This document shows positions 25,735-34,358 of a stretch of 64,000 nucleotides of DNA, one piece after another. The position numbers and the translations under genes were made by a program. Numbering within the stretch: position 1 is the first letter of the stretch; each line of letters opens with the position of its first letter. Origin of the DNA: Loktanella sp. (GTDB taxonomy: Bacteria > Pseudomonadota > Alphaproteobacteria > Rhodobacterales > Rhodobacteraceae); NCBI GenBank assembly GCA_017390475.1, contig JAFPBO010000048.1, forward strand, positions 1 through 64,000. The letters run 5' to 3'. The notes under the pieces were generated by a model. It saw only the letters and a list, made by a program, of their open reading frames with translations, was not told the DNA's origin and made no database searches.

Positions 25735-26148
25735 ATGGATAAAAAAACTTTCGCTCCTGCGACCCGCGCACCCGCGCTGCTGACCTTAGTGTCGGCGGGA
25801 TTTTTTGTATTTGCCGCCGGTTTTGCGGCGCAGGCCGACGAAGCACCACAAAGCTGGGTGCCTGATGTGCTGGTCATGCCCGAGGATATCGAGGTGCTGA
25901 CAGACCGCGAGATCGGATCATCCTTGCGGATGTTTTCGTTCAGCACCGCCGTTGATGTCGATGAATTGCTGGCCGATTGGGAAGCAAAACTGCGCGAAGC
26001 CGGTTATACGATCGTTCTGGCCGAGGTTGAAACGCTTGACCGTGTCATCGAATTTTCCGGTCCGGATATAAATAATGCAAAAATCGCAGTGACGCCGTCC
26101 ACGATGGACGATCTGCATGTCGTTGAGTTTGACGCCACACTGCCATAA
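25735..26148 (+). CDS. Secreted protein of unknown function
   Basis: About 137 residues, from an ATG at 25735. The N terminus is a signal peptide (positive MDKKTFAPATRAPA, a hydrophobic stretch, then likely cleavage after AAQADE). The mature part of about 100 residues has alternating beta/helix character, with SFSTAVDVDELLADWEAKLREAG and a final VVEFDATLP, but I do not recognise a family. The ribosome binding site is weak. The gene ends at a strong bidirectional terminator shared with the DUF4168 gene. Confidence 0.65.
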   Translation: MDKKTFAPATRAPALLTLVSAGFFVFAAGFAAQADEAPQSWVPDVLVMPEDIEVLTDREIGSSLRMFSFSTAVDVDELLADWEAKLREAGYTIVLAEVETLDRVIEFSGPDINNAKIAVTPSTMDDLHVVEFDATLP

Positions 26149-26171
26149 AGCGCAGTCTTTGTTCATGAAAA

Positions 26172-26200
26172 AGCCCGCCACGGTCATGCCGTGACGGGCT
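26172..26200. terminator. Bidirectional terminator
   Basis: Arms AGCCCGCCACGG and CCGTGACGGGCT (one mismatch) enclose TCATG. Plus-strand T-rich tail CTTTGTTTTT; the minus strand reads into TTTTTCATG. It separates two convergent genes. Confidence 0.85.
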
Positions 26201-26220
26201 CTTTGTTTTTCGCGCCGGGT

Positions 26221-26610
26221 TTATTGTTCCAGACGTTCCACAATCTGCGCGGTCAGGCTGGGATCAACCTGTGCCAACGTCAGAATTTCCACATAGCGAT
26301 CCACGTCGATCCCGTCGGTCTGAGTCACGACATCAGCCTTTCTGATCTGGGCTTCCTGTTCCAGCAACTGGCGGGCTTCGTCATCGGGCGCTTCGGCCAT
26401 CTGCGGCGCATATTCTGCGTCAATCGCAATCACATTCTCATAGGCCACTGCAAAAGCGTCGATCTCAGCCGGGCTGACCTCTTGCGCCATTGGCGCTGCG
26501 GGCTCTTCCACCGGTGGCACAGCAGGTTCGGCCTGCGCCATCACGGCGACGGGGGCTGCTGCGAACAAGGCGGCAAAGGTGGTCGCGGTGATCTGGGTTG
26601 AACGTTTCAT
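26221..26610 (-). CDS. DUF4168-family secreted protein
   Basis: A 129-residue protein with a signal peptide (MKRSTQITATTFAALFAAAP, cleavage near VMAQA), a Pro/Glu-rich linker and a helical DUF4168-type domain: VSPAEIDAFAVAYENVIAI, then charged helices, then EILTLAQVDPSLTAQIVERL. Members are periplasmic and of unknown function. The ATG at 26610 has an AAGGAG site; an upstream in-frame start lacks one. Confidence 0.78.
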   Translation of the reverse strand: MKRSTQITATTFAALFAAAPVAVMAQAEPAVPPVEEPAAPMAQEVSPAEIDAFAVAYENVIAIDAEYAPQMAEAPDDEARQLLEQEAQIRKADVVTQTDGIDVDRYVEILTLAQVDPSLTAQIVERLEQ

Positions 26611-26748
26611 GTGGTTCTCCTTCAGTTTTTGTTCTGGCCACGCAGTGTTATGCGCGGTCAGCAAACACCTAAGACCTCGATTGGCCTTGTGCAAAACCCT
26701 GCGCGAAGAACCGCTGGAGGCCGCGATTTCTTCGGCATTTTCACGCCA

Positions 26749-27210
26749 TCAAAGCGGCAGCGCCACCGTGGATTTGATTTCTTCCATTGATAACAAAGCA
26801 GTGACGTTATGCACCTTCACCTCTGATATCAGCGCCTGATAAAACGTGTCATAGGCGCGCGCGTTTTTGACACGCACTTTCAGGATATAATCGATGTCCC
26901 CCGCCAGACGGTGGGCCTCTTGCACCTCGGGCCGGGATTTCAGCGCCGCAAGGAAGCGCGCCTGCCAGTCCTTGTCATGTTCGGATGTGCGGATCAGGAC
27001 GAAAAAACACGCCTCGAACCCCAGCTTTTCGGCATCCAGAATCACCGTCTGCTGGCCGATCACCCCGGCCTCGCGCAGCTTGCGGATTCTGTTCCAGACA
27101 GGGGTTTTAGAGGACCCGACTGCCTTGGCGATGTCATCGAGCGACTGGGCTGCATCTGCCTGCAAAGCCGCTAAAATTTTCCGGTCTGTCGCGTCGATCC
27201 GCAAGGCCAT
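26749..27210 (-). CDS. Lrp/AsnC-family transcriptional regulator
   Basis: A 153-residue regulator: an N-terminal helix-turn-helix (IDATDRKILAALQADAAQSL through SKTPVWNRIRKLREAGVI) and a C-terminal RAM ligand-binding domain (CFFVLIRTSEHDKDWQARFL to VHNVTALLSMEEIKSTVALPL). Members respond to amino acids. It is divergent from the siroheme synthase gene that opens the sulfur assimilation operon, 136 bases away, so control of that operon, perhaps in response to cysteine or a related compound, is a reasonable inference. The ATG at 27210 has a CAGGA site. Confidence 0.93.
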   Translation of the reverse strand: MALRIDATDRKILAALQADAAQSLDDIAKAVGSSKTPVWNRIRKLREAGVIGQQTVILDAEKLGFEACFFVLIRTSEHDKDWQARFLAALKSRPEVQEAHRLAGDIDYILKVRVKNARAYDTFYQALISEVKVHNVTALLSMEEIKSTVALPL

Positions 27211-27346
27211 TCCTGTTTCTCCATTTTTGCAGGACGCATGGTCCAAATTTCACGTCTCGCAGAACAAATGTCCTTTAGTGACGCCTGGGGGCAGCAAATA
27301 GCAGGATAATGTTCTATGTTGAAGGCAAGAAATCGAAGGACGCACC

Positions 27347-28738
27347 ATGCAGCACTTTCCCATCTTCCTTGCCGTCGCCGGTCGTCGGATCGTTCTGTCC
27401 GGTGGTGGCGATGCCGCCTTGGCCAAGCTGCGCCTGTTGATGAAGACAGAGGCGCATCTGACCGTGATCGCCGCCGAAGTCGCGCCCGAGATTGACGCGT
27501 GGCGCGCCGCAGGCAAATTGCGGGTGATTGCGCGTGCGATGGAACCGGGTGATACGCTCTGCGCTGCACTATTTTATGCCGCCAATGAAGATGATGCTGA
27601 GGATGCCCGCGTTGCGTCCATCGCCCATGCCGATGGCGCTTTGGTCAATATCGTCGATAATCTGGCGGACAGCCAGTTCATCACCCCTGCCATCGTGGAC
27701 CGCGACCCTGTGGTCGTGGCCATCGGGACAGAAGGGGCTGCCCCCGTCCTCGCCCGCGCGATCAAGGCGGATATCGAGGCGCGTTTGCCGGTGTCGCTTG
27801 GCATCCTCGCGCGGATCGGCAAGACCTTCCGTCATGCGGTCGACGTGCTGCCAATGGGCCGCAAGCGGCGCGATTTCTGGGCTGATTTCTATTTCCAGCG
27901 TGGGCCAAAGGCGATGTCTGATCAGGGCACGGTTGGCGTGATCACCGCTTTGGAAAGCCTGCTGGACGATCATATTACCGCCCGCGCAAAGGCAGGCCAT
28001 GTCGATCTGGTCGGTGCTGGCCCTGGCGATCCCGAACTGCTGACGCTCAAGGCGCGCAAGGCGCTGGATAAGGCCGATGTGGTGATCCATGACAATCTGG
28101 TCACCGGCGAAATTCTGGAACTGGCGCGGCGTGAGGCGATCATCATCGATGCAGGCAAGCAGGGTTTTGGCCGTGCCATGGCGCAGGAAGATATCAACGC
28201 GCTGATCGTGCAACATGCGCTTGACGGGCATCATGTCGTGCGGCTCAAGGCTGGCGATCCGACGGTGTTTGGTCGGCTGGACGAAGAGATCGAGGCGATC
28301 AATGAGGCCGGTGTCAGCTATACTATCGTGCCGGGGATCACGGCGGCGTCTGCTGCTGTCGCTGGTATCGGGCAGAGCCTGACCAAGCGGGGACGTAACT
28401 CCTCTATCCGCTTCATCACCGGTCATGATACCAAAGGCTATGCCGATCACGACTGGCGCGCACTGGCCACGCCGGGTGAAGTTGCCGCCATCTATATGGG
28501 CAAGAAAGCCGCCCGTTTCATCCAGGGCCGCCTGCTGATGCATGGTGCCGATCCGGCAACACCGGTGACAATCATCGAAAACGTCAGCCGTGCCGATCAG
28601 CGCGTGATCGCCACCTGTTTGGCCGAACTCGAACCCACATTGACCCGCGCCGCGCTGACCGGCCCTGTTGTTACCTTCTACGGTCTTGCCCCGCGCGATG
28701 CGGCAGCAGCGGCCACCCAGATCAAGGAATTCGCATAA
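27347..28738 (+). CDS. cysG: Siroheme synthase (multifunctional)
   Basis: A 463-residue fusion that makes siroheme, the sulfite reductase cofactor, from uroporphyrinogen III. The N-terminal third (about 1-200) is the NAD-dependent precorrin-2 dehydrogenase/ferrochelatase (FLAVAGRRIVLSGGGDAALAK and FYAANEDDAEDARVASIA). The C-terminal part (about 215-455) is the SAM-dependent methyltransferase (VDLVGAGPGDPELLTLKARKAL, VVRLKAGDPTVFGR and GITAASAAVAGIG). An AAGGA site precedes the ATG. Its stop codon overlaps the next start by one base (TAATG), so it heads a translationally coupled operon with the sulfite reductase genes. Confidence 0.96.
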   Translation: MQHFPIFLAVAGRRIVLSGGGDAALAKLRLLMKTEAHLTVIAAEVAPEIDAWRAAGKLRVIARAMEPGDTLCAALFYAANEDDAEDARVASIAHADGALVNIVDNLADSQFITPAIVDRDPVVVAIGTEGAAPVLARAIKADIEARLPVSLGILARIGKTFRHAVDVLPMGRKRRDFWADFYFQRGPKAMSDQGTVGVITALESLLDDHITARAKAGHVDLVGAGPGDPELLTLKARKALDKADVVIHDNLVTGEILELARREAIIIDAGKQGFGRAMAQEDINALIVQHALDGHHVVRLKAGDPTVFGRLDEEIEAINEAGVSYTIVPGITAASAAVAGIGQSLTKRGRNSSIRFITGHDTKGYADHDWRALATPGEVAAIYMGKKAARFIQGRLLMHGADPATPVTIIENVSRADQRVIATCLAELEPTLTRAALTGPVVTFYGLAPRDAAAAATQIKEFA

Positions 28739-29046
28739 TGCCCCGTTTCACCCCCAAAGTCGTCACCGCCAATGCGCTGCTGGCCGGCGACGCCGTCTGG
28801 CTGACCGAGGATGACCGCTGGTCGCCGCTGATGTCCGAGGCTGAACTGATCACCGACGAGGCCCATGCCGATCTGCGTCTATTGCAGGCCCGCGCGCGGG
28901 CATCGGAAATCGCCGGTCCGTATCTGGCAGATGCCCGCATGGGTGATGATGGCCCGGAGCCCGTGCATTTCCGCGAGGCGTTCCGCACCACCGGCCCGTC
29001 CAATTATCCGCACGGCAAACAAGTTGAAACGCAGTCCCGGACTTGA
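28738..29046 (+). CDS. DUF2849 protein
   Basis: A 102-residue protein of the DUF2849 family (FTPKVVTANALLAGDAVWLT, with LRLLQARARASEIAGPYLADA). Members occur almost only between siroheme synthase and sulfite reductase genes in alphaproteobacteria, so a helper role in sulfite reduction is likely but unproven. Its last codons (QSRT, stop) come from the first arm of a REP-like palindrome, suggesting that the native C terminus was replaced when the repeat inserted. Confidence 0.85.
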   Translation: MPRFTPKVVTANALLAGDAVWLTEDDRWSPLMSEAELITDEAHADLRLLQARARASEIAGPYLADARMGDDGPEPVHFREAFRTTGPSNYPHGKQVETQSRT

Positions 29047-29092
29047 TCCGGGACCTCCACGCCAGACAAAGGTCCCGGATCAACTCCGGGAT
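29034..29092. repeat. Inverted pair of REP-like palindromes
   Basis: Copy 1 (29034-29055) folds as GTCCCGGA/TCCGGGAC around CTTGA. Copy 2 (29071-29092) is the same element in the opposite orientation, matching at 20 of 22 positions. They are 15 bases apart. Such paired REP/BIME-like elements are common in proteobacterial intergenic regions. Copy 1 overlaps the end of the DUF2849 gene and supplies its stop codon. The pair sits in an operon and may tune mRNA stability before the sulfite reductase gene. Confidence 0.75.
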
Positions 29093-29109
29093 GCGACGGG
29101 AAGAAATCT

Positions 29110-30780
29110 ATGTATATCTACAACGACTTTGACGAAAACTTCGTACGCACCCGCGTCGCGCAATTCCGTGGGCAAGTGGAACGCCGGATTGACGGCTCCT
29201 TGACCGAGGATGAATTCAAGCCTTTGCGCCTGATGAACGGCCTTTATCTGCAACTGCATGCCTATATGCTGCGGGTCGCGGTGCCTTATGGCACACTGAA
29301 CCCGGCGCAGATGCGCCAGCTGGCCTATATCGCCGACCGTTGGGACAAGGGCTATGGCCATTTCACCACGCGCCAGAACATCCAGTATAACTGGCCGAAA
29401 CTTGGCGATGTGCCGGATATGTTGGAGGCTTTGGCCGATGTCGGCATGCATGCGATCCAGACCAGCGGCAACACGATCCGCAATGTGACCGCCGACCATT
29501 TCGCCGGTGCCGCAGCGGATGAGATCGAGGACCCCCGCGCCATTGCAGAGCTTTTGCGCCAATGGTCCACCGATCACCCGGAATTCCAGTTCCTGCCGCG
29601 CAAGTTCAAGATCGCCGTGACAGGCGCTGCCGAAGATCGCGCCGTGACCCGCGCCCATGACATCGGGCTGGTCGTCGTGCGCAATGACGCGGGCGAGATC
29701 GGCTATCAGGTCATTGTCGGCGGTGGCCTTGGTCGCACGCCGATGGTCGGCAAGGTGCTGCGCGAGTTTGTGTCCAAGGCGGACCTGCTGGCTTATGTCG
29801 AAGCCATCGTCAGCGTCTATAACCTGTTGGGTCGCCGCGATAACAAGTACAAAGCCCGGATCAAGATCACCCTGCATGAGAACGGGATCGAGACGATCCG
29901 CGATCTGGTTGAAGAACGGTTTGTCGCGATCCGCGAGGGGTTCAACGGCTATGATCAGGAATTGCTGGCCGAGATTGAAAAATCCTTTGCCCCGCCTGCC
30001 TTTGTGACCAAGTCGACCGATGGCTATGAGGCCGCACGTCTGGCCAATCCTGCCTTCCGGTCATGGAGCGACACCAATCTGACCGCGCATAAGGCGCCTG
30101 GCTATGCCATCGTGTCGATCAGCATCAAGAAACATGGCGCGACGCCCGGCGATGCGACATCCGATCAGATGCGTGTGATGGCTGATCTGGCCGAACAATA
30201 CGGCCATGGCGAATTGCGGATCAGCCACGAACAGAACGTGATCCTGCCGCATGTGCATCAATCCGACCTGCCAGCCATTTATGCGGCGCTGCGCAAGGCC
30301 GATCTGGCGACGGCGAATATCGGGCTGGCCTCGGATATCATCGCCTGCCCCGGCATGGATTATTGCGCGCTGGCGACGGCGCGGTCGATCCCCATCGCGC
30401 AGCAGATCGCCACGCGGTTTGACGAATTGAAGATCGAACATGACGTCGGCCCGCTGAAGATCAAGATTTCCGGCTGCATCAATGCCTGCGGGCATCACCA
30501 TGTCGGCCATATCGGGATTCTGGGCCTCGACCGTGCAGGTGTGGAAAACTACCAGATCACCTTGGGCGGTGACGGCACGCAGACCACGACAATCGGCGAA
30601 CGCGCAGGCCCCGGTTTCAGCGCGGAAGAGATCGTGCCTGCGATTGAACGGTTGGTGACAGGCTATCTCGACCTGCGTTCCAGCAAGGAAGAGACGTTCT
30701 TGCAGACCTATCGCCGTCTGGGTCTGCCCCCGTTCAAAGCCATTCTTTACCCAAGCGAGGATAAAGCCGATGCTGCATAA
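29110..30780 (+). CDS. cysI: Assimilatory sulfite reductase, siroheme-[4Fe-4S] subunit
   Basis: A 556-residue enzyme that reduces sulfite to sulfide. It has the two ferredoxin-like halves of the nitrite/sulfite reductase family and the cluster/siroheme ligands C413, C419, C456 and C460 (CPGMDYC and SGCINAC). YGHFTTRQNIQYNWPK near residue 78 and the later HGELRISHEQNVILP are the substrate- and siroheme-contacting motifs. The siroheme synthase gene in the same operon and the PAPS/APS reductase gene overlapping downstream support sulfite over nitrite. A GGGAAG site precedes the ATG. The electron donor is probably ferredoxin. Confidence 0.95.
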   Translation: MYIYNDFDENFVRTRVAQFRGQVERRIDGSLTEDEFKPLRLMNGLYLQLHAYMLRVAVPYGTLNPAQMRQLAYIADRWDKGYGHFTTRQNIQYNWPKLGDVPDMLEALADVGMHAIQTSGNTIRNVTADHFAGAAADEIEDPRAIAELLRQWSTDHPEFQFLPRKFKIAVTGAAEDRAVTRAHDIGLVVVRNDAGEIGYQVIVGGGLGRTPMVGKVLREFVSKADLLAYVEAIVSVYNLLGRRDNKYKARIKITLHENGIETIRDLVEERFVAIREGFNGYDQELLAEIEKSFAPPAFVTKSTDGYEAARLANPAFRSWSDTNLTAHKAPGYAIVSISIKKHGATPGDATSDQMRVMADLAEQYGHGELRISHEQNVILPHVHQSDLPAIYAALRKADLATANIGLASDIIACPGMDYCALATARSIPIAQQIATRFDELKIEHDVGPLKIKISGCINACGHHHVGHIGILGLDRAGVENYQITLGGDGTQTTTIGERAGPGFSAEEIVPAIERLVTGYLDLRSSKEETFLQTYRRLGLPPFKAILYPSEDKADAA

Positions 30781-31501
30781 GAAAGTCACAGACTGGCAGG
30801 CCGAGGCGGTGCAGGAGCAATCCGATGCCGCCACGATCCTGCGCAACGCGCTGCATGACCCGCAATTGGGCCGTCTGGCGATGGTGTCCTCTTTTGGCGC
30901 GGAAAGCGTGGTCTTGCTGCATATGGCCGCCCAGATCGACCGGCACCTGCCGGTGATCTTTCTGGATACGGAGATGTTGTTTGCGGAAACATTGGAATAT
31001 CAGCGGCGCGTCGCCTTTCATCTTGGCCTGACCGATATGCGGGTGATCACGCCCAACCGCAATGATGTGCTGCGCGAAGATGTCGACGGTTTGCTGCATC
31101 AGGCCAACCCCAACGCCTGCTGTGATCTGCGCAAGGCGCGGCCTTTGGCGCAAGCGCTGGACGGGTTCGACGGCTGGATCACCGGGCGCAAGCGGTATCA
31201 GAACGGCGCGCGCGCAACATTGCCGTTTTATGAAAAGGACGGCGCGAAGATCAAGATCAACCCGTTGGCCAACTGGGGCACGGACGACCTGCGCAGCTAT
31301 ATCGACAAACACGATCTGCCGCGTCATCCGCTGGTGGCACAAGGCTATCCGTCGATTGGGTGCAGGCCCTGCACCACCCGTGTCGGCGCAGGCGAAGATC
31401 CGCGCGCAGGCCGGTGGCGGGGCAGTGAAAAAACCGAATGCGGGATTCACTTTGAAAACGGCAAAATCGTGCGGCCTTTGGCCGAAAGAACGAGTATTTG
31501 A
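30770..31501 (+). CDS. cysH: Adenylylsulfate (APS-type) reductase
   Basis: A 243-residue thioredoxin-dependent reductase producing sulfite. The PP-loop-like nucleotide site is near SSFGAESVVLLHM. The catalytic cysteine is C224 in KTECGIH. Two extra pairs, C117-C118 (NACCDLRK) and C198/C201 (GCRPC), are the [4Fe-4S] ligands that mark enzymes using APS rather than PAPS. It overlaps the end of cysI by 11 bases. No cysDN genes for sulfate activation are in the window. Confidence 0.95.
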   Translation: MLHKKVTDWQAEAVQEQSDAATILRNALHDPQLGRLAMVSSFGAESVVLLHMAAQIDRHLPVIFLDTEMLFAETLEYQRRVAFHLGLTDMRVITPNRNDVLREDVDGLLHQANPNACCDLRKARPLAQALDGFDGWITGRKRYQNGARATLPFYEKDGAKIKINPLANWGTDDLRSYIDKHDLPRHPLVAQGYPSIGCRPCTTRVGAGEDPRAGRWRGSEKTECGIHFENGKIVRPLAERTSI

Positions 31502-31538
31502 AACAAAGCGAGGACAGGGCCTGCGCCTTGATAAAACC

Positions 31539-31949
31539 ATGAGCATCATTGTGACCGACACAGGCTTTGCCGCCGATGACTGGACCGGGCCGTTTCAGGT
31601 GTTGGACGACAGCCTGCCTGATGAAGGGCAATATGCGGTTGATCTGCCCTCTGACACCGAGCCGGCGACATTGGCGCGGCTGACAAATGCGCCGATGATC
31701 CGCATTGACTTCCCCAGCTTCGCTGACGGGCGCGGCTTTACCCTTGCCGCGATGCTGCGCCGCGCCGGATTTCAGGGCCGGTTGCGCGCGCGCGGCCATG
31801 TCTTGGCCGATCAATATGCGATGGCGCGCAGATCCGGTTTCGACGAGGTCGAGATCGACGATGCCATGGCCGCCCGCCAGCCGCAGGATCAATGGCTGGC
31901 CCGTGCCGATTGGCAACAGAACCATTATCAGGCCCGTTTGCGCGGCTGA
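31539..31949 (+). CDS. DUF934 sulfur-assimilation accessory protein
   Basis: A 136-residue protein of the DUF934 family, almost always encoded beside cysH and cysI in proteobacteria. Typical blocks are RIDFPSFADGRGFTLAAMLRR and GHVLADQYAMARRSGFDEVE. Its function is unproven; an electron-transfer or assembly role for sulfite reductase has been suggested from context. An open frame upstream in phase with it is antisense-like filler inside cysH; the ATG at 31539, before MSIIVTDTG, is the sensible start, although its ribosome binding site is weak. Confidence 0.85.
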   Translation: MSIIVTDTGFAADDWTGPFQVLDDSLPDEGQYAVDLPSDTEPATLARLTNAPMIRIDFPSFADGRGFTLAAMLRRAGFQGRLRARGHVLADQYAMARRSGFDEVEIDDAMAARQPQDQWLARADWQQNHYQARLRG

Positions 31950-32014
31950 CCCTTTCCATGACCCGGATCAATCACTAGACAGAGGGTGGCCCGATATCGG
32001 GTCACAGATAAACT

Positions 32015-32863
32015 ATGACAGAGCAGAGCCCCGTGAACCACGCCAGCGCCAAAATCGTCCCGCAATTGCCCGATATGCAGACCGTGACAGCGGTGCAGCA
32101 TTATACGGATCGTTTGTTTTCGTTCCGCATCACACGGCCCACGACCATGCGGTTCCGGTCTGGTGAATTCGTAATGATCGGGTTGATGGGCGACGAAGAC
32201 CCAAACACAGGCAAGCGCAAGCCGATCATGCGCGCCTATTCCATCGCCTCCCCGTCCTGGGACGAGGAGTTGGAGTTTTATTCGATCAAGGTGCAGGATG
32301 GTCCGCTGACCTCCAAACTGCAGCATATCGCAGTCGGGGATGGGTTGATCCTGCGCCCCAAGCCGGTTGGAACGCTGGTCCATGACGCGCTACTTCCCGG
32401 CAAACGGCTGTGGTTCTTTGCGACCGGCACCGGCTTTGCGCCTTTCGCCAGCCTGTTGCGCGAACCGCAGACCTATGAAGATTACGACGAGATCATCATC
32501 ACTCATACCTGCCGCGAAGCGGGCGAACTGACTTATGGCCGTGATCTGATCGAAGGGCTGAAAAGTGATGAATTGCTCAATGAAGTCATCGGCGACGGGT
32601 TTTGGAAGAAGATCAAATATTACCCCACCACGACACGCGAAGAGAGCGCCAAGATGGGCCGGATCACCGATCTGATGCGTTCGGGCGAGGCTTTTGCCGA
32701 TCTGGACGTGCCGGCGCTGTCACCGGATAGAGATCGCGCGATGATCTGCGGCAATCTGGCGTTCAATCTGGAACTGAAAGAGATGCTGGAAGGCTACGGC
32801 CTGGTCGAAGGGGCCAATTCCAATCCACAGCATTACGTCGTGGAAAAGGCTTTTCTGGACTGA
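32015..32863 (+). CDS. fpr: Ferredoxin/flavodoxin--NADP reductase
   Basis: A 282-residue FAD enzyme moving electrons between NADPH and ferredoxin. The FAD-binding barrel has RAYSIASPSW (the RxYS motif); the NADP-binding half has FATGTGFAPFASLL and later MICGNLAFNLELKEML; and the C terminus ends in YVVEKAFLD. It follows the sulfur genes by 65 bases and ends at a strong terminator, so it is likely the last gene of that operon and may feed electrons to CysI through ferredoxin. Confidence 0.94.
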   Translation: MTEQSPVNHASAKIVPQLPDMQTVTAVQHYTDRLFSFRITRPTTMRFRSGEFVMIGLMGDEDPNTGKRKPIMRAYSIASPSWDEELEFYSIKVQDGPLTSKLQHIAVGDGLILRPKPVGTLVHDALLPGKRLWFFATGTGFAPFASLLREPQTYEDYDEIIITHTCREAGELTYGRDLIEGLKSDELLNEVIGDGFWKKIKYYPTTTREESAKMGRITDLMRSGEAFADLDVPALSPDRDRAMICGNLAFNLELKEMLEGYGLVEGANSNPQHYVVEKAFLD

Positions 32864-32883
32864 CAACAGAGATCTGAAATGCA

Positions 32884-32911
32884 AAAGGCCGCCCCGGTCA
32901 GGGCGGCCTTT
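32884..32911. terminator. Bidirectional terminator
   Basis: Perfect 11-base arms AAAGGCCGCCC and GGGCGGCCTTT around a 6-base loop, with A and T flanks, between the convergent fpr and Ala/Glu-repeat genes. Confidence 0.88.
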
Positions 32912-32927
32912 GGTGTTTGGGGCAGGA

Positions 32928-33521
32928 TTACTGATTCAGCAACTGGCGGGCACGTTCCAGCACAGGCTGCAGCAGTGTCGGGCTGTTCTGTGCGGCCGTC
33001 ACAGCAGAGATCAGCGTGGTCTTTTCCTGATCAGGCAAGTTGGAACCCTCGATCAGCGAGATGACCTGAGCCGCGTCAAAACCATCAACGGTCAGCAACT
33101 CATCCGCAGCTGCCGCGCCCATGTCTTCGAGTGCATCGCTTGTGTTTTCAGCAGCCTCTTCGGTTGCATCGGCAGCGTCTTCCAGCGCCTGTTCGACGGC
33201 AGCAGCAGCGGCTGCGGCTTCGGCGGCCAATGCATCAGCGGCGGCCTGCGCCTCAGCTTCAGCGGCAGCGGCTTCGGCGGCAGCTTGCGCTTCGGCCTCG
33301 GCCGCAGCTTCTGCTGCAGCGGCATCCGCAGCGGCCTGGGCTTCAGCGGCGGCCTGAGCCTCTGCTGCGGCTTGGGCTTCGGCGGCGGCTTGGGCTTCGG
33401 CAGCGGCAGTGGCTCCGGTCAGTACGCCGAAGGCGGCATTCGGTCCGCGCCCTTCAACGGCATATTGGTAGCCAAAGAAACCGACAACGGCGAGGATTAT
33501 CAAGATAGCAAGCGCTCTCAT
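32928..33521 (-). CDS. Membrane-anchored Ala/Glu-repeat coiled-coil protein
   Basis: A 197-residue protein. A single transmembrane helix at the start (MRALAILIILAVVGFFGYQY) is followed by about 85 residues built almost only of Ala, Glu and Gln in tandem units of the type AAAEAQ, expected to form a long helix or coiled coil. A small non-repetitive C-terminal domain follows (LLTVDGFDAAQVISLIEGSN to the end). Many Roseobacter proteins of this kind have no assigned function. The ATG at 33521 has an AAGGA site, which favours it over upstream ATGs. The same repeat type occurs in the OmpA-family protein beyond infC. Confidence 0.72.
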   Translation of the reverse strand: MRALAILIILAVVGFFGYQYAVEGRGPNAAFGVLTGATAAAEAQAAAEAQAAAEAQAAAEAQAAADAAAAEAAAEAEAQAAAEAAAAEAEAQAAADALAAEAAAAAAAVEQALEDAADATEEAAENTSDALEDMGAAAADELLTVDGFDAAQVISLIEGSNLPDQEKTTLISAVTAAQNSPTLLQPVLERARQLLNQ

Positions 33522-33716
33522 GGTCTTGTCCTTCATGTAAGTGAAATGGGACAATGACAGCCCCAATGGCCGCCATATGTCAGAAGTCGCCTTAAAAGAG
33601 AAGAGCCAACCTTCCTTTCAAAATAAGCCCGAAACTGCATGATAGCGGGTTGAAGCGCAGCCAAAGCAGGTTTAGTTTGCCCTGCATCATTCTGGAACAA
33701 TCAAAGGATCAAGACC

Positions 33717-34262
33717 ATAGGACGCAGACCCCACAACGCGCCACCACAGCGCGAAACAGGCCCCCGGATCAACGAACGGATCAGGGCTACCGAAATCCGG
33801 CTTATCGGAGCAGATGGCGAAAACGTAGGCGTAGTCACGCCGGAACGGGCAATGCAGATGGCGGAAGACGCCGGGCTGGACCTGGTCGAGATTTCGCCCA
33901 ATGCTGTTCCTCCGGTCTGCAAGATCATGGACTTCGGCAAGTTCAAATACGAGACCCAGAAAAAAGAAGCCGAAGCGCGCAAAAAGCAAAAGATCATCGA
34001 GATCAAGGAGATCAAGTTCCGCCCGAACACGGATTCCCATGATTACGAAGTCAAGATGCGCAACGTCTACAAGTTTCTGGAAAACGGCGACAAGGTAAAG
34101 ATTACCCTGCGGTTCCGTGGCCGTGAAATGGCACACCAGGAACTGGGCCGGCAATTGCTGGAACGCGTCGCGGAAGACACCAAAGAGACCGGCAAAGTCG
34201 AAAACTTTCCCAAGATGGAAGGCCGCCAGATGGTCATGCTGATCGGCCCGCTGTCGAAATAG
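33717..34262 (+). CDS. infC: Translation initiation factor IF-3, ATA start
   Basis: IF-3 keeps ribosomal subunits apart and checks start codons. The frame encodes the full protein only if it begins at the ATA at 33717, giving [20 protein letters not shown] after the initiator; an AAAGGA site lies 8 bases upstream, and there is no in-frame ATG or GTG start before M43. Family infC genes use rare AUU/AUC/AUA starts so that IF-3 represses its own synthesis. Domains: N-terminal ([14 protein letters not shown]... through [27 protein letters not shown]), a lysine-rich linker helix, and a C-terminal domain ([15 protein letters not shown] through [10 protein letters not shown]). 181 residues. Confidence 0.93.
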   Translation: MGRRPHNAPPQRETGPRINERIRATEIRLIGADGENVGVVTPERAMQMAEDAGLDLVEISPNAVPPVCKIMDFGKFKYETQKKEAEARKKQKIIEIKEIKFRPNTDSHDYEVKMRNVYKFLENGDKVKITLRFRGREMAHQELGRQLLERVAEDTKETGKVENFPKMEGRQMVMLIGPLSK

Positions 34263-34305
34263 CGACTGTAGGATGGGCGACGCGACCTATCCTGCCGAAT
34301 ATCAA

Positions 34306-34332
34306 AAAGGGCGGCTCCATGAGCCGCCCTTT
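34306..34332 (+). terminator. Terminator after infC
   Basis: Arms AAAGGGCGGCTC and GAGCCGCCCTTT around a 3-base loop, followed by GTCGTTTT. It lies between the convergent infC and OmpA-family genes and can serve both. Confidence 0.85.
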
Positions 34333-34358
34333 GTCGTTTTGCTGAAAGGTCTCGACGC

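Noticed and set aside
27569-28543. A 324-codon minus-strand frame opposite cysG
   Set aside because: Shadow of cysG; the plus strand encodes all expected siroheme synthase motifs.
29034-29092. CRISPR-like repeat
   Set aside because: Only two copies, in opposite orientation and 15 bases apart, with no array; REP-like palindromes explain it better.
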